Below, piece after piece: positions 17,315-25,443 of a stretch of 64,000 nucleotides of DNA. The DNA is from Scandinavium manionii (lineage in GTDB: Bacteria > Pseudomonadota > Gammaproteobacteria > Enterobacterales > Enterobacteriaceae). Within the stretch, counting starts at the first letter, position 1. The number at the start of each line of letters is the position of its first letter. The stretch spans positions 211,683-275,682 of the forward strand of contig NZ_JALIGC010000034.1 in assembly GCF_024764775.1 (NCBI RefSeq), given 5' to 3'. The position numbers and the translations under genes are program-made. A model generated the notes under the pieces. The model was given only the letters and a program-made list of their open reading frames with translations. It made no database searches and had not been told where the DNA came from.

Positions 17315-18622
17315 TCAATCCTTTTGCCCCGCCGTAATTTCATCTATTGCCTGAGGATCCAGGCGGATTTCAGCGGCGCGACGATGCGCCTGCATCCCCT
17401 CGGTTCGACTCTGACGCACCGCAGGTGCTGCAATGGCAGCAACTCCGTGGTCATCTATCCATTGATGGGTGCAAATCTTCACATAAGCACCGACCCAAAG
17501 TCCGCCGGTGTAACGCGCTGCCGCCATGGTTGGCAGCGTATGATTGGTGCCACAGCATTTGTCCGAAAACACCACGCTGGCGTTTTGTCCAATGAACAGC
17601 GAACCATAATTACGGATCTTACTGGCGGTGCCATGCGGGTCGCGAGTGTGGACCTGCAGGTGCTCTGTCGCGATATGATCGGCCCAGGTAATCAGCTGCT
17701 CTTCATCTTTGCAAATCACGATTTCGCCCTGCCGTTTCCAGGCCTCACCCGCAGTGACTGCCGTTGGCAGGTTCAGCAACTGCCGTTCAATTTCAGCCAG
17801 GGTTTGCTGCGCAACGCGCTCACTGGTAGTGGCCAGGCCGACACGGGTGTGAACATCATGTTCTGCCTGTGCCAGCAAATCGGCCGCCAGGATACGCGGA
17901 TCGGCACTGTCATCAGAGACGATATAGATTTCGCTCGGCCCGGCAAGCGCATCGATACCCACTTTGCCAAACACCTGGCGTTTCGCTTCATTCACAAACG
18001 CATTGCCAGGCCCCACGATTTTATCGACAGCCGGGATCGACGCTGTACCCCAGGCCATCGCGGCAATAGCCTGAGCGCCCCCAACTTTGAAAATACGGTG
18101 CGCACCCGCCAGATGGCAAATGGCGATCATCGCAGAGTGAGCGCCTGGCGGTAAGCAGGCGATGATATTGTCGCATCCGGCAACCACCGCAGGCACGATT
18201 GACATAATCGGCGCAGACAGAATCGGGTAGCGTCCACCCGGCACATAGCAACCTACCGTTTCAATGGGAATAATGCGATGACCGAGGTGTACACCGGGTA
18301 GCGTTTCAATCTCAAGCGGCTGCATCGTCGCCAGTTGTGCCTGCGCAAACCGTTTGACCTGAGCAATAGCGAATTCGCTGTCCTTACGGGTCTGCGGGTC
18401 AATCCCGGCAAGCGCCTCCTCTATTTCCTGCGCGGAAACCTCGAACGCCTCCGGCACGGTACGGTCGAATTTTGCAGAGAAATCACGTAGCGCCTCATTG
18501 CCCCGGGCACGAACCTGCGCAATAATCTGCTGCACGGTTGTACTCAACGTAAGATCGGCTTGCAGATCCTGTCCCTGTGGTCGCTTGACAAACTGGACCT
18601 CGTTATCACTGATCCGACTCAT
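17315..18622 (-). CDS. HisD-family zinc dehydrogenase (HpsN-like), substrate unknown
   Basis: A 435-residue member of the histidinol dehydrogenase superfamily, closer in style to the sulfopropanediol dehydrogenase HpsN branch than to biosynthetic HisD. Such enzymes use NAD+ and zinc to oxidise a primary alcohol in two steps to the acid. Visible family residues are YVPGGR (127-131), Q252 and H255 in LLAQAEHD, E320-H321 in ATEHLQ, D354 with GTNHTLPT, and H413 near the C-terminus. ARYTGGLWVGAYVK resembles HpsN. It is not needed for histidine synthesis here: no his genes are near, and it sits with two SnoaL proteins, a LacI regulator and an MFS transporter. The substrate is not known; a C3 polyol or sulfonate is a guess. 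Confidence 0.8.
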   Translation of the reverse strand: MSRISDNEVQFVKRPQGQDLQADLTLSTTVQQIIAQVRARGNEALRDFSAKFDRTVPEAFEVSAQEIEEALAGIDPQTRKDSEFAIAQVKRFAQAQLATMQPLEIETLPGVHLGHRIIPIETVGCYVPGGRYPILSAPIMSIVPAVVAGCDNIIACLPPGAHSAMIAICHLAGAHRIFKVGGAQAIAAMAWGTASIPAVDKIVGPGNAFVNEAKRQVFGKVGIDALAGPSEIYIVSDDSADPRILAADLLAQAEHDVHTRVGLATTSERVAQQTLAEIERQLLNLPTAVTAGEAWKRQGEIVICKDEEQLITWADHIATEHLQVHTRDPHGTASKIRNYGSLFIGQNASVVFSDKCCGTNHTLPTMAAARYTGGLWVGAYVKICTHQWIDDHGVAAIAAPAVRQSRTEGMQAHRRAAEIRLDPQAIDEITAGQKD

Positions 18623-18625
18623 TGT

Positions 18626-19765
18626 TCAGGCCTCCATCTGACCCAGTTTAATTTGCGCCAGCAGAGCCAGATGATCGTAAATCACCCACTCATCCACAAT
18701 CTTGCCATTCACAATGTGGTAATGGGACATCCCCATCACGAACAGTCGCTCGCCGGTTGGTTTACCCAGTTCGCCATAGCCAAGATGGTGCCCTTCCATT
18801 ATCCAGCGAATCGCCACTTTGGTGCCGCCTTCATCGCAAGGGTTCGAGCACACGTGCTGCGGGATCCATGCGCCATCCGGGATCATCCCAATCAGCGCCA
18901 GCGTTTGATGAATCACAGCGGCCTGGCCGTAAAGTTCCTTCATCAATGGACCATGCCATTGCACATTCGGGGCATAGACGTCCTTGATTTTACCCAGCAT
19001 GCGACGGTTATAAATTTCATGGAACCATTGCAGACATTGCGCTTCGATATCGGTATGGGCGATAGAGTCATCACATGCCATTTCCGGAGGATACTGGCCG
19101 ACCAGGCGGCGATTCTCGCCAATATCGGTGACGCGGAAGCCTTTATCAAATTGCTCCTTCGCCATCCCGTAAGCCACGGCATCGGTATCAAGCCCTAACT
19201 GGCGCATCATCGACATATTGTCGCTGACCAGCCACTCACGATAGATTTTATTTTCGAAGATCATACAGTCGGCGACTGTCCGGGTCACAAACGTGCGATT
19301 GGTCGGTTTACCCAGATGACTGTATTGGGTATGGCGGCCGGTACCGGTGACCAGATGCGAGGTATAAAAACCGTTAATATCATCCCCGTTCCAGATAACC
19401 TGGGTCGCCATCCCACGGCGGTCCGGGAATGCAACCAGGCGCTGAATAGTATCTTGCACAACCTGCTCGCGGTTATACATTGTCCCCAGTGCGTTATATA
19501 ACACGCAGTTGTGGGTATAGTGGGTATAAATTAAACCGACATCACGTTCGTCCCAAATTTTATGGGTACAGCGCACGATATAATCGACAATATCGGTATA
19601 GCAATCATCAAAGCCCCGAAGTGATTGCGCACGTGGCCGTTTTTCTGGTACCAGATCGACAAAGTCATGACGCTCAACCTGTAATACAGGTTCATCACGG
19701 CTGGATTTTACATTACTTTTTTCTGCGACTGCCGGTGCTTTTTGGGTAGTTTCAGTTGAAGACAT
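18626..19765 (-). CDS. Double SnoaL/NTF2-fold protein (larger)
   Basis: A 379-residue protein with two SnoaL-like (NTF2 fold) domains, about 55-190 and 240-375. Each has the pattern W-x-[ED]-[RK]...Y....V.....G (IWDERDVGLIYTHYTHNCVLYNALG; IYNRRMLGKIKDVYAPNVQWHG) and an ending REWLVSDN / DEWVIYDHLAL. The fold occurs in polyketide cyclases, dehydratases and isomerases, so catalysis is possible but not shown. The N-terminal 45 residues are low-complexity. The start has AGGAGG just before the ATG. It ends 3 bp before the HisD-like gene, so the two are translated together. A 232-bp gap upstream with no clear promoter separates it from its shorter paralogue. Confidence 0.75.
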   Translation of the reverse strand: MSSTETTQKAPAVAEKSNVKSSRDEPVLQVERHDFVDLVPEKRPRAQSLRGFDDCYTDIVDYIVRCTHKIWDERDVGLIYTHYTHNCVLYNALGTMYNREQVVQDTIQRLVAFPDRRGMATQVIWNGDDINGFYTSHLVTGTGRHTQYSHLGKPTNRTFVTRTVADCMIFENKIYREWLVSDNMSMMRQLGLDTDAVAYGMAKEQFDKGFRVTDIGENRRLVGQYPPEMACDDSIAHTDIEAQCLQWFHEIYNRRMLGKIKDVYAPNVQWHGPLMKELYGQAAVIHQTLALIGMIPDGAWIPQHVCSNPCDEGGTKVAIRWIMEGHHLGYGELGKPTGERLFVMGMSHYHIVNGKIVDEWVIYDHLALLAQIKLGQMEA

Positions 19766-19997
19766 ATAACCTCCTGCATTGCATTTATATTATGTCGCAT
19801 TCTGTACACGTTATTTATGCCCACCCCGTTGCAGCAGAAATATCGTTTTATATACACAGACTACGGCTACAGTGACGCCTCACCTAATTGCGGTGATAAT
19901 GCTGATTAAAAAAATGTAGACAAATGCTTCCCGCAATAAACAGACGGTTTATCGCTTCGAAATTCTTTATTTTAAGGGGAGTGTTTCTCCCCCTGGA

Positions 19998-20969
19998 TTA
20001 ACTGTAGATCTGCGACCAGATAGCTAATTCATCGATCCCCAGATATTCACGTATGATTAACCCGTCGCGTAATTCAAGTTGGCTAATACCGGTAATCGAT
20101 ATTGGGCGACGAGACGGTGCGCCAAATTGACCATATCCATCATGCCAGGTTAATAACGACCAGCGTAAAGAGAGTCTCACGGGTTCATTTGCATCACGAC
20201 GAACAATCAAATGATGAAGCTGCGTTTCGCTATCGGCAAATGAAGCACGATAGCCTGACAGGAAGGCACCGATATCCTGCTCGCCAGTGCGTAACACATG
20301 TCCGGGCCCATGCAGCGTCGCCGCCGGATGGTACAGCCCAGGCACCACACCGCTGTTGCCGCCCGCCCACATCGACAGATAGCGCTCCACAAGCCCCGCC
20401 AGCGCGCCTTCAACGTCATCACCTTCCGGGCCACCAGCCCAGAGAGCATCCAGTTCTTCTGCCGACAGCATCTCGATGCCTGCTTCCTGACGCGTCCGCA
20501 CCAGTTCGCACGCGAACTCCCGGACATTGAGCCCAATCTGGTTAATGATCGCCGCTCTGTCCTGTAACAACCATTCCTGGCGAACCGCGCCTTCGGCACA
20601 AATACGGTCGGTAAATGTACGCACCCACAGGGTGTTACCGCTGGGTAACCCATAAAAACCTTCGCCCGAATGCTGAATACAGGCCAGCGATCTCTGCGCT
20701 GCATAATATTCGTTATGCGCAGAGTGACTACACAGAATGTCTTCGGTCAGGACTTTACGCTGCGGAAAACTGTGCATCGCTTCCAGCGTTAAACGCATAA
20801 ACTGCGACAGGTCGGTGAGCCGCTTTTCCGGCGTCTGAAACACGACGGGGGTGGCGTAGAAGTCGGCCAACTGACCAATATCCTTTTGCTCCCATACCAC
20901 GTGCGTCAGAGTCAAAATAAATTGTTGGATAGAATCAAACTGTGGGCTGAAGCCCGGTAACCTGCTCAT
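19998..20969 (-). CDS. Double SnoaL/NTF2-fold protein (smaller paralogue)
   Basis: A 323-residue protein with the same two-domain SnoaL plan as the adjacent larger protein. The first domain covers about 12-150 (VVWEQKDIGQLADFYATPVVFQ ... VRQEWLLQDRAAI), the second about 185-320 (YLSMWAGGNSGVVPGLYHPAATLHGPG ... IREYLGIDELAIW). The sequences are well diverged, pointing to old duplication and possibly a heteromeric complex or successive steps. Its ATG overlaps the lacI stop codon by 4 bp, so regulator and enzyme are translationally coupled. Function is unknown. Confidence 0.72.
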   Translation of the reverse strand: MSRLPGFSPQFDSIQQFILTLTHVVWEQKDIGQLADFYATPVVFQTPEKRLTDLSQFMRLTLEAMHSFPQRKVLTEDILCSHSAHNEYYAAQRSLACIQHSGEGFYGLPSGNTLWVRTFTDRICAEGAVRQEWLLQDRAAIINQIGLNVREFACELVRTRQEAGIEMLSAEELDALWAGGPEGDDVEGALAGLVERYLSMWAGGNSGVVPGLYHPAATLHGPGHVLRTGEQDIGAFLSGYRASFADSETQLHHLIVRRDANEPVRLSLRWSLLTWHDGYGQFGAPSRRPISITGISQLELRDGLIIREYLGIDELAIWSQIYS

Positions 20970-22036
20970 TCAACCTCCTGCAACTGGAACAGCGAGACGC
21001 CATCTTTTTCCACCACGCCCGCCTGTGGGCGCCGGGCAGAGTGACGGACCACCAGCAGTCCGGGCACCACCACCTGCTCAGGTTCAATCGTTCCGCTATC
21101 AATCTGTTTCATCAGTAACGCCACCGTTGCCTGAACCATGGCTTCTACGGGCTGCGAGGCTGAAGTCAGCGCATAAGAAGGCCAGCCAGAAGGCCCGGTA
21201 TCGTCATAGCCAATCACCGAGACATCTTCCGGGATGCGCAGACCAAATTCGTAGCGCGCAACATCCATTACCGTCAGGGCCATATGATCGTTTGCGGCGA
21301 ACACGGCATCAGGCGTGGGTGATACCGAGAAGAGTTCGCTGGCTGCCCGTCGGGTTTGCTCTGCATCGTAATTTCCCTGAACCACATGGACAGAGGCAAT
21401 GCCCTGGCGGTGAAGGGTTTCCGTAAAACCCTTCTGCCGCGCCTGGTTCACCGACGAATCGGCAATCCCCGCGACATAAGCAAAACGATGATGCCCCCCG
21501 GCCAACAAAAAGTGGGCTATTTGTCGGGCAGCCGTTTCGTTATCGCTATTCACGCTGGAGACCATGCCGCTCTCCTCGCTGCGATTAAACAGCACCACCG
21601 GGATCCCTGCGGCCACGCACTCCTGCGATAATTCCATCGACAGCGAGACTGACGCCAGCACGATACCGTCGACGCGATACTGCATGATTTGGTCAAAAAT
21701 CCGGTCGACGTTGCCGTCACGATCGCCGACAAACAGCAGTAAATGGTAATTAAGCTCATCCAGTTTTTGCGCCAGCGTCTCAAGCACCTGCGGATAAAAT
21801 TGGTTGTCGAAGTAGGACATCACCACCCCAACAATCCGCGAACGTGCAGTATTGAGCGAACGGGCAATAGCGTTAGGCCGATACCCCAGTTCGCGTGCTG
21901 CTTTCAGCACTTTTTCACGCGTCGCCGGTGAGATACTCGCCCCTGGGGTAAAGGTCCTTGAAACAGCGGATTGTGACACGCCCGCTATCTGTGCAACCTG
22001 TTGCGACGTCACCGGACCAAAAGTCTTACGTTTCAT
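20966..22036 (-). CDS. LacI-family regulator of the HisD-like/SnoaL cluster
   Basis: A 356-residue LacI/GalR repressor. The helix-turn-helix TSQQVAQIAGVSQSAVSRTF (about 10-29) and hinge helix PNAIARSLNTARS are followed by a periplasmic-binding-like ligand domain (VVMSYFDNQFYPQVLETL...IGYDDTGPSGWPSYALTS). First gene of a leftward unit with both SnoaL genes and the HisD-like gene, divergent from the MFS transporter. Two near-identical palindromes in the divergent gap are its likely operators, implying autoregulation and control of both directions. The inducer is unknown, presumably the MFS substrate or an intermediate. Confidence 0.85.
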   Translation of the reverse strand: MKRKTFGPVTSQQVAQIAGVSQSAVSRTFTPGASISPATREKVLKAARELGYRPNAIARSLNTARSRIVGVVMSYFDNQFYPQVLETLAQKLDELNYHLLLFVGDRDGNVDRIFDQIMQYRVDGIVLASVSLSMELSQECVAAGIPVVLFNRSEESGMVSSVNSDNETAARQIAHFLLAGGHHRFAYVAGIADSSVNQARQKGFTETLHRQGIASVHVVQGNYDAEQTRRAASELFSVSPTPDAVFAANDHMALTVMDVARYEFGLRIPEDVSVIGYDDTGPSGWPSYALTSASQPVEAMVQATVALLMKQIDSGTIEPEQVVVPGLLVVRHSARRPQAGVVEKDGVSLFQLQEVE

Positions 22037-22180
22037 TGCCGCGGTTCCTTTTTAACATTTCAGCCATCACGCTTAAGTCCCCTAACCTCTTGTTATATCA
22101 GTGTAACGGACTCACCGGGCAACGCCAGACTGGCGTCTTTGGTCCTCAGCGGAATGTCTTTTTTTATACTTACACCATCT

Positions 22181-22196
22181 TTGCATGCGTATGCAA
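22181..22196. promoter_or_regulatory. Predicted LacI-family operator O1
   Basis: TTGCATGCGTATGCAA is a near-perfect 16-bp palindrome with a central CG, the usual LacI-family operator shape, 145 bp before the lacI start. It matches the second site at 14 or more of 16 positions. Confidence 0.7.
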
Positions 22197-22269
22197 CAAA
22201 CAAAATTATTTTTTTCACATTTACAAACTTAACCTTTACAACTTGGAAACCTTTTCATAACTTCATTGC

Positions 22270-22285
22270 TTGCATTCGTATGCAA
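22270..22285. promoter_or_regulatory. Predicted LacI-family operator O2
   Basis: TTGCATTCGTATGCAA differs from the first operator at one base. Centre-to-centre distance is 89 bp and it lies 117 bp before the MFS gene. Each site could control one of the divergent promoters, or a tetramer could bridge both. The rest of this 365-bp gap is AT-rich with no further feature seen. Confidence 0.7.
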
Positions 22286-22401
22286 TGAACTAAAAAATGC
22301 CGTCAGTGATACCGGTAAGATGCGGTCTGCGACAGCGGATGGTCCCGGTTAATGCCGTACTTGATGGGTAATCCCCCCTTCATTAAAAGAGGTTCACCAC
22401 C

Positions 22402-23631
22402 ATGTTTCGTGCACTCCTTCGTCGTTCAGACGTCAGACTTTTTTTCTGCATCAGCGTTCTGTTTTACATCTGTATTCACAGCATTGATGCGTTTCTGGCC
22501 CCGATGCTGATCAGTGACGGTATGCAACCCGAAGTTGTGGGATTAATTATGGGGGCCAGCGGTCTGGCGACGCTGTTTGTCCGCTTCCCGATCGGCATCC
22601 TCTCTGATGTGGTAAAGAGCCGTAAGATTTTCATCCAGCTCAGCTTGCTGTTACCGCTGGTCACCTGGCCGATTGCGTGGCTGGAACCTAATTATGTCAC
22701 CCTGTATATCGCGAAAGCAGCTGACGGGATGACGGCGGCCACATGGGTTTTGTACAACGTCTTATTTATTCGTTACTTTGATCGCAAAGATGCGCCAGCG
22801 GCTGTGGCGCTACTGGCGCTTGCCGGGCCGCTGGGCGTTTTTCTCGGTAACTGTATCGGGGGCACGCTGATCCACTTTTTTGGCCATGGCGCAGGGTATT
22901 TTGTTTCAAGCATCTCCGCATTTATGGCACTGATCCTGACGATACGTATCAAGGATGTGCATGATGCAACGCGGGCACCGACATTGAGTGCCTGTATCTT
23001 AAGTGCCCGTCGACAACTGGCCGATCCCTCGGTCTGGTTGATTGGCTTACTTGCGACCCTCGTAATACTGGTACCCTATGCCACCCGCGATACCTTAACG
23101 CCAATCTATGCTCAACAGCTTGGCGGCAAAGCCGGCATCCTGACCCTGTTAAGCAATGTTCATTTGCTGTTTTATGCGCTGGCTATCGCGCTGTGTAGTT
23201 CGGTGTTTTATTCCCGCCTCGGACTGCTGAATACCGCGCTGATTGCTGTCGTGATGCAGATAGTCTCCAGCGTCGCCATTCCCTATACCAGTAATCTGTA
23301 TATCATTTATCTCTGGCAGGCGATGGCTGGCTTTTCGTTTGGGGCCGCCTTTGCCGTCACCATGTCATTGAGTGTGGTGAACACCGCCGAAGATGAACAG
23401 TCGACACGAATGGGGCTGTTTCAGACTATCTATTCCTGCGGCATGTTTGTCGGTCCGGTGTTAATGGGCATCATGTTGCAACACGTGAACCTGACCTCTG
23501 GATATTTAGTGATTGGCGCGCTGTCGATACTGTCGCTGATCATCACCCCGCTTGCCGCACGCAGTGTGCAACACAGACAACTGCCTAAAACCAGCGCCGG
23601 TACTGCCGCACTGAGCGCCGCCAGAGAGTAA
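22402..23631 (+). CDS. MFS transporter of the HisD-like cluster
   Basis: A 409-residue major facilitator with about twelve hydrophobic segments. The family loop motif is RFPIGILSDVVKSRK between segments 2 and 3. It lies alone opposite the LacI-SnoaL-HisD unit, with paired operators between, so it probably imports the inducer or substrate of that pathway. The substrate cannot be read from sequence. Start is the ATG after AGAGGTTCACC. A short CCCCGA/TCGGGG hairpin at 23676-23696 may terminate it. Confidence 0.8.
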   Translation: MFRALLRRSDVRLFFCISVLFYICIHSIDAFLAPMLISDGMQPEVVGLIMGASGLATLFVRFPIGILSDVVKSRKIFIQLSLLLPLVTWPIAWLEPNYVTLYIAKAADGMTAATWVLYNVLFIRYFDRKDAPAAVALLALAGPLGVFLGNCIGGTLIHFFGHGAGYFVSSISAFMALILTIRIKDVHDATRAPTLSACILSARRQLADPSVWLIGLLATLVILVPYATRDTLTPIYAQQLGGKAGILTLLSNVHLLFYALAIALCSSVFYSRLGLLNTALIAVVMQIVSSVAIPYTSNLYIIYLWQAMAGFSFGAAFAVTMSLSVVNTAEDEQSTRMGLFQTIYSCGMFVGPVLMGIMLQHVNLTSGYLVIGALSILSLIITPLAARSVQHRQLPKTSAGTAALSAARE

Positions 23632-23803
23632 ATCACGGCAGTCGCGCTTCTTGCGACGGACCACAACGCCTCTGCCCCCGATGACGGCTGTCGGGGTGCT
23701 GAGCCGGAATATTTTGGTCCTGTGTTAAGGGTCAATAATCAGATGTGAGTGTCATAAATGTTAATTTAATGTTTTATTTTTGTGATGCACCATCCGCTTT
23801 CAT

Positions 23804-23820
23804 TGCACTGCTTTTGTGCA
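23804..23820. promoter_or_regulatory. NtrC-like enhancer site upstream of rpiR-ddp
   Basis: TGCACTGCTTTTGTGCA is a 17-bp TGCAC-N7-GTGCA palindrome that fits the NtrC consensus (TGCACY-N5-RGTGCA) at all but one defined position. It lies about 100 bp upstream of a sigma54-like element, a normal enhancer distance. A further TGCACC half-site is at 23786. The E. coli ddp operon is recalled as Ntr-controlled, which fits. It could otherwise act as a hairpin terminator for the MFS gene, since T residues follow. Confidence 0.5.
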
Positions 23821-23904
23821 TTTTTTGGCCCCCGCCTACGATTATCTTTCACCTGAGTACACCGCATTCGCTGTAGACCGCGTTTTCCTGCGCCCCCGGC
23901 AACA

Positions 23905-23920
23905 TGGCATACATCGTGCT
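23905..23920 (+). promoter_or_regulatory. Sigma54-like promoter before rpiR-ddpX
   Basis: TGGCATACATCGTGCT has the GG-N10-GC core and fits TGGCAY-R-N4-N-TGC[AT]. It is 58 bp before the rpiR start codon and downstream of the NtrC-like site, suggesting nitrogen control of the D-Ala-D-Ala operon. Confidence 0.5.
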
Positions 23921-23977
23921 TTGTTATTCAGGTAACACGCCATGAAAGTATGAGAGCACGCTGTCATCGAGGCGACC

Positions 23978-24844
23978 ATGAGCGATAACGCAGACCTGTT
24001 CAGAAAAATTGAATCCGCTTTCAGCCTTCTTACGCCAAGTGAAAAACGAATTGGCGCCTGGCTGCTGAGCCATCGGGAACATATTCCCTTTGAGACTGCC
24101 GACAGCATTGCGCTGGCGACCGGCACCAGCGGCATCACCGTGGGGCGCTATTTACGCAAGCTTGGTTACCGCAATCTCGAGGATGTTAAAAACAGCCTGA
24201 AAGTGCATTCAAGCTCGCCGTATCGCCACTGGGGCGTGACCGACAGGCTGGATAGCTGGGCGCAGCAGCAACACCAGCCTGACCGGGAAAGCCTCTCGCT
24301 GCAGATGGAGCTGGATGCCATACGCTACGTTTACCATCTCGCTTCACAGGAAACCTTCACTCGCATCAGCCAGCGAATTGCGCATGCTGACGCCATTATC
24401 GTGGTCGGCATCCAGTCGACCCGCGGAATCGCCAATACCTTCTTCAGCCATCTCGAATATCTGCGCCCGCGGGTTATCTACGCCGACGGCAGTTCCGGCA
24501 GCTGGCTGGAAGCGCTGAATTCTGAGTACCGCGATCCCTATATTGTGCTGACGGATACGCGCGCCTACTCCATCACCGCACGCCAGTTTTGTCAGGCGGC
24601 GGCGGCCCGCAACATCCCAATGGCGCTGGTCACCGATATCTGGTGTCCGTGGGCGCGCGATTACCCACTGGATTTATTACAGGTCAAAACCGATACCGGT
24701 CATTTCTGGGATTCCCTCGCACCGGTGAGTTGTCTTTTCAATCTGTTGCTGTCGGCGGTAGTAGAACAGTTGGGTCCGGCACTCCCGGAACGGCTTGCGC
24801 ACAATCGCCAGCTCCAGCAGGAATTTGGGCAGTTTGAACGTTAA
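23978..24844 (+). CDS. RpiR-family regulator of the ddp operon
   Basis: A 288-residue RpiR-type regulator. The N-terminal HTH_6 domain (about 1-80: LTPSEKRIGAWLLSHREHIPFETADSIALATGTSGITVGRYLRKLGY) precedes a SIS sugar-isomerase-like sensor domain (about 115-260, with VVGIQSTRGIANTF and VLTDTRAYSITARQFCQ). These proteins sense phosphosugars or amino-sugar compounds, so a peptidoglycan-derived ligand would be plausible. It lies 18 bp upstream of ddpX as the first gene of the operon. E. coli ddp is not recalled to have this regulator attached. Confidence 0.82.
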   Translation: MSDNADLFRKIESAFSLLTPSEKRIGAWLLSHREHIPFETADSIALATGTSGITVGRYLRKLGYRNLEDVKNSLKVHSSSPYRHWGVTDRLDSWAQQQHQPDRESLSLQMELDAIRYVYHLASQETFTRISQRIAHADAIIVVGIQSTRGIANTFFSHLEYLRPRVIYADGSSGSWLEALNSEYRDPYIVLTDTRAYSITARQFCQAAAARNIPMALVTDIWCPWARDYPLDLLQVKTDTGHFWDSLAPVSCLFNLLLSAVVEQLGPALPERLAHNRQLQQEFGQFER

Positions 24845-24862
24845 TCAGACAGGAAAGTTGAG

Positions 24863-25441
24863 ATGAGTGAGGAACAACAACTGGTCGATATCGCCGCCCG
24901 CTTTCCCGGGTTGAAGATAGACCTGAAATACGCCACCACCGATAACATCACCGGTCGGGCGATTTACAGTGAAGCACGTTGTCTGCTGCATCCAGAGGCC
25001 GCAAGGGCACTGGAGAAAAGTCTGGCGATTGCCGATGCAGCCGGATTGACGCTACTGGTGCTGGACGCCTATCGCCCGCAACAGGCGCAGGCGTATCTGT
25101 GGGAGGCCTGTCCTAATCAGGAATATGTCGTCCCGCTGTCACGCGGCTCGAACCACAGTCGTGGCACCGCCATCGACGTCACATTGCTGGACGGTCAAGG
25201 TGAACCGCTGGATATGGGCACCGATTTTGATGAGATGGATGTCCTTTCACATCCTTACCATCCGGACGTTCCCCTGACTGCCCAGCGCAATCGTCTGTTG
25301 CTCAACGCCATTATGTTCGGTGGCGGCTTTGTCGGGATCACCAGCGAATGGTGGCATTTTGAAGTGCCGGGTGCGGCCGGTTATCCGCTGCTTGATGATG
25401 TATTCACCTGTATTTCTCCAGACCAACGCGACGGAGTTTAG
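24863..25441 (+). CDS. ddpX: DdpX D-alanyl-D-alanine dipeptidase
   Basis: Zinc D,D-dipeptidase of the VanX/DdpX family (192 residues) that cleaves D-Ala-D-Ala to free D-Ala. The active site is complete: R71, zinc ligands H98 (SNHSRGTAIDVT) and D105, catalytic E162 and ligand H165 (EWWHFE). There is no signal peptide, so it acts in the cytoplasm on imported dipeptide. It stands between rpiR and ddpA (2-bp gap). In E. coli it is linked to use of D-Ala-D-Ala released from the wall during stationary phase or starvation; no van genes are present, so it is not a resistance locus. Confidence 0.95.
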   Translation: MSEEQQLVDIAARFPGLKIDLKYATTDNITGRAIYSEARCLLHPEAARALEKSLAIADAAGLTLLVLDAYRPQQAQAYLWEACPNQEYVVPLSRGSNHSRGTAIDVTLLDGQGEPLDMGTDFDEMDVLSHPYHPDVPLTAQRNRLLLNAIMFGGGFVGITSEWWHFEVPGAAGYPLLDDVFTCISPDQRDGV

Positions 25442-25443
25442 CC

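Noticed and set aside
17315..18622. Biosynthetic histidinol dehydrogenase hisD
   Set aside because: No histidine genes are near; neighbours are catabolic-type, and the C-terminal region resembles the HpsN branch.
23804..23825. Rho-independent terminator after the MFS gene
   Set aside because: The hairpin arms TGCAC/GTGCA with following T residues look like a terminator, but it is an AT-poor, weak five-pair stem 170 bp after the stop and fits the NtrC site pattern better.
24863..25441. Vancomycin-resistance vanX
   Set aside because: The enzyme is of the same family, but no vanH, vanA, vanR or vanS is present and the ddpABCDF importer follows, so it is nutritional ddpX.
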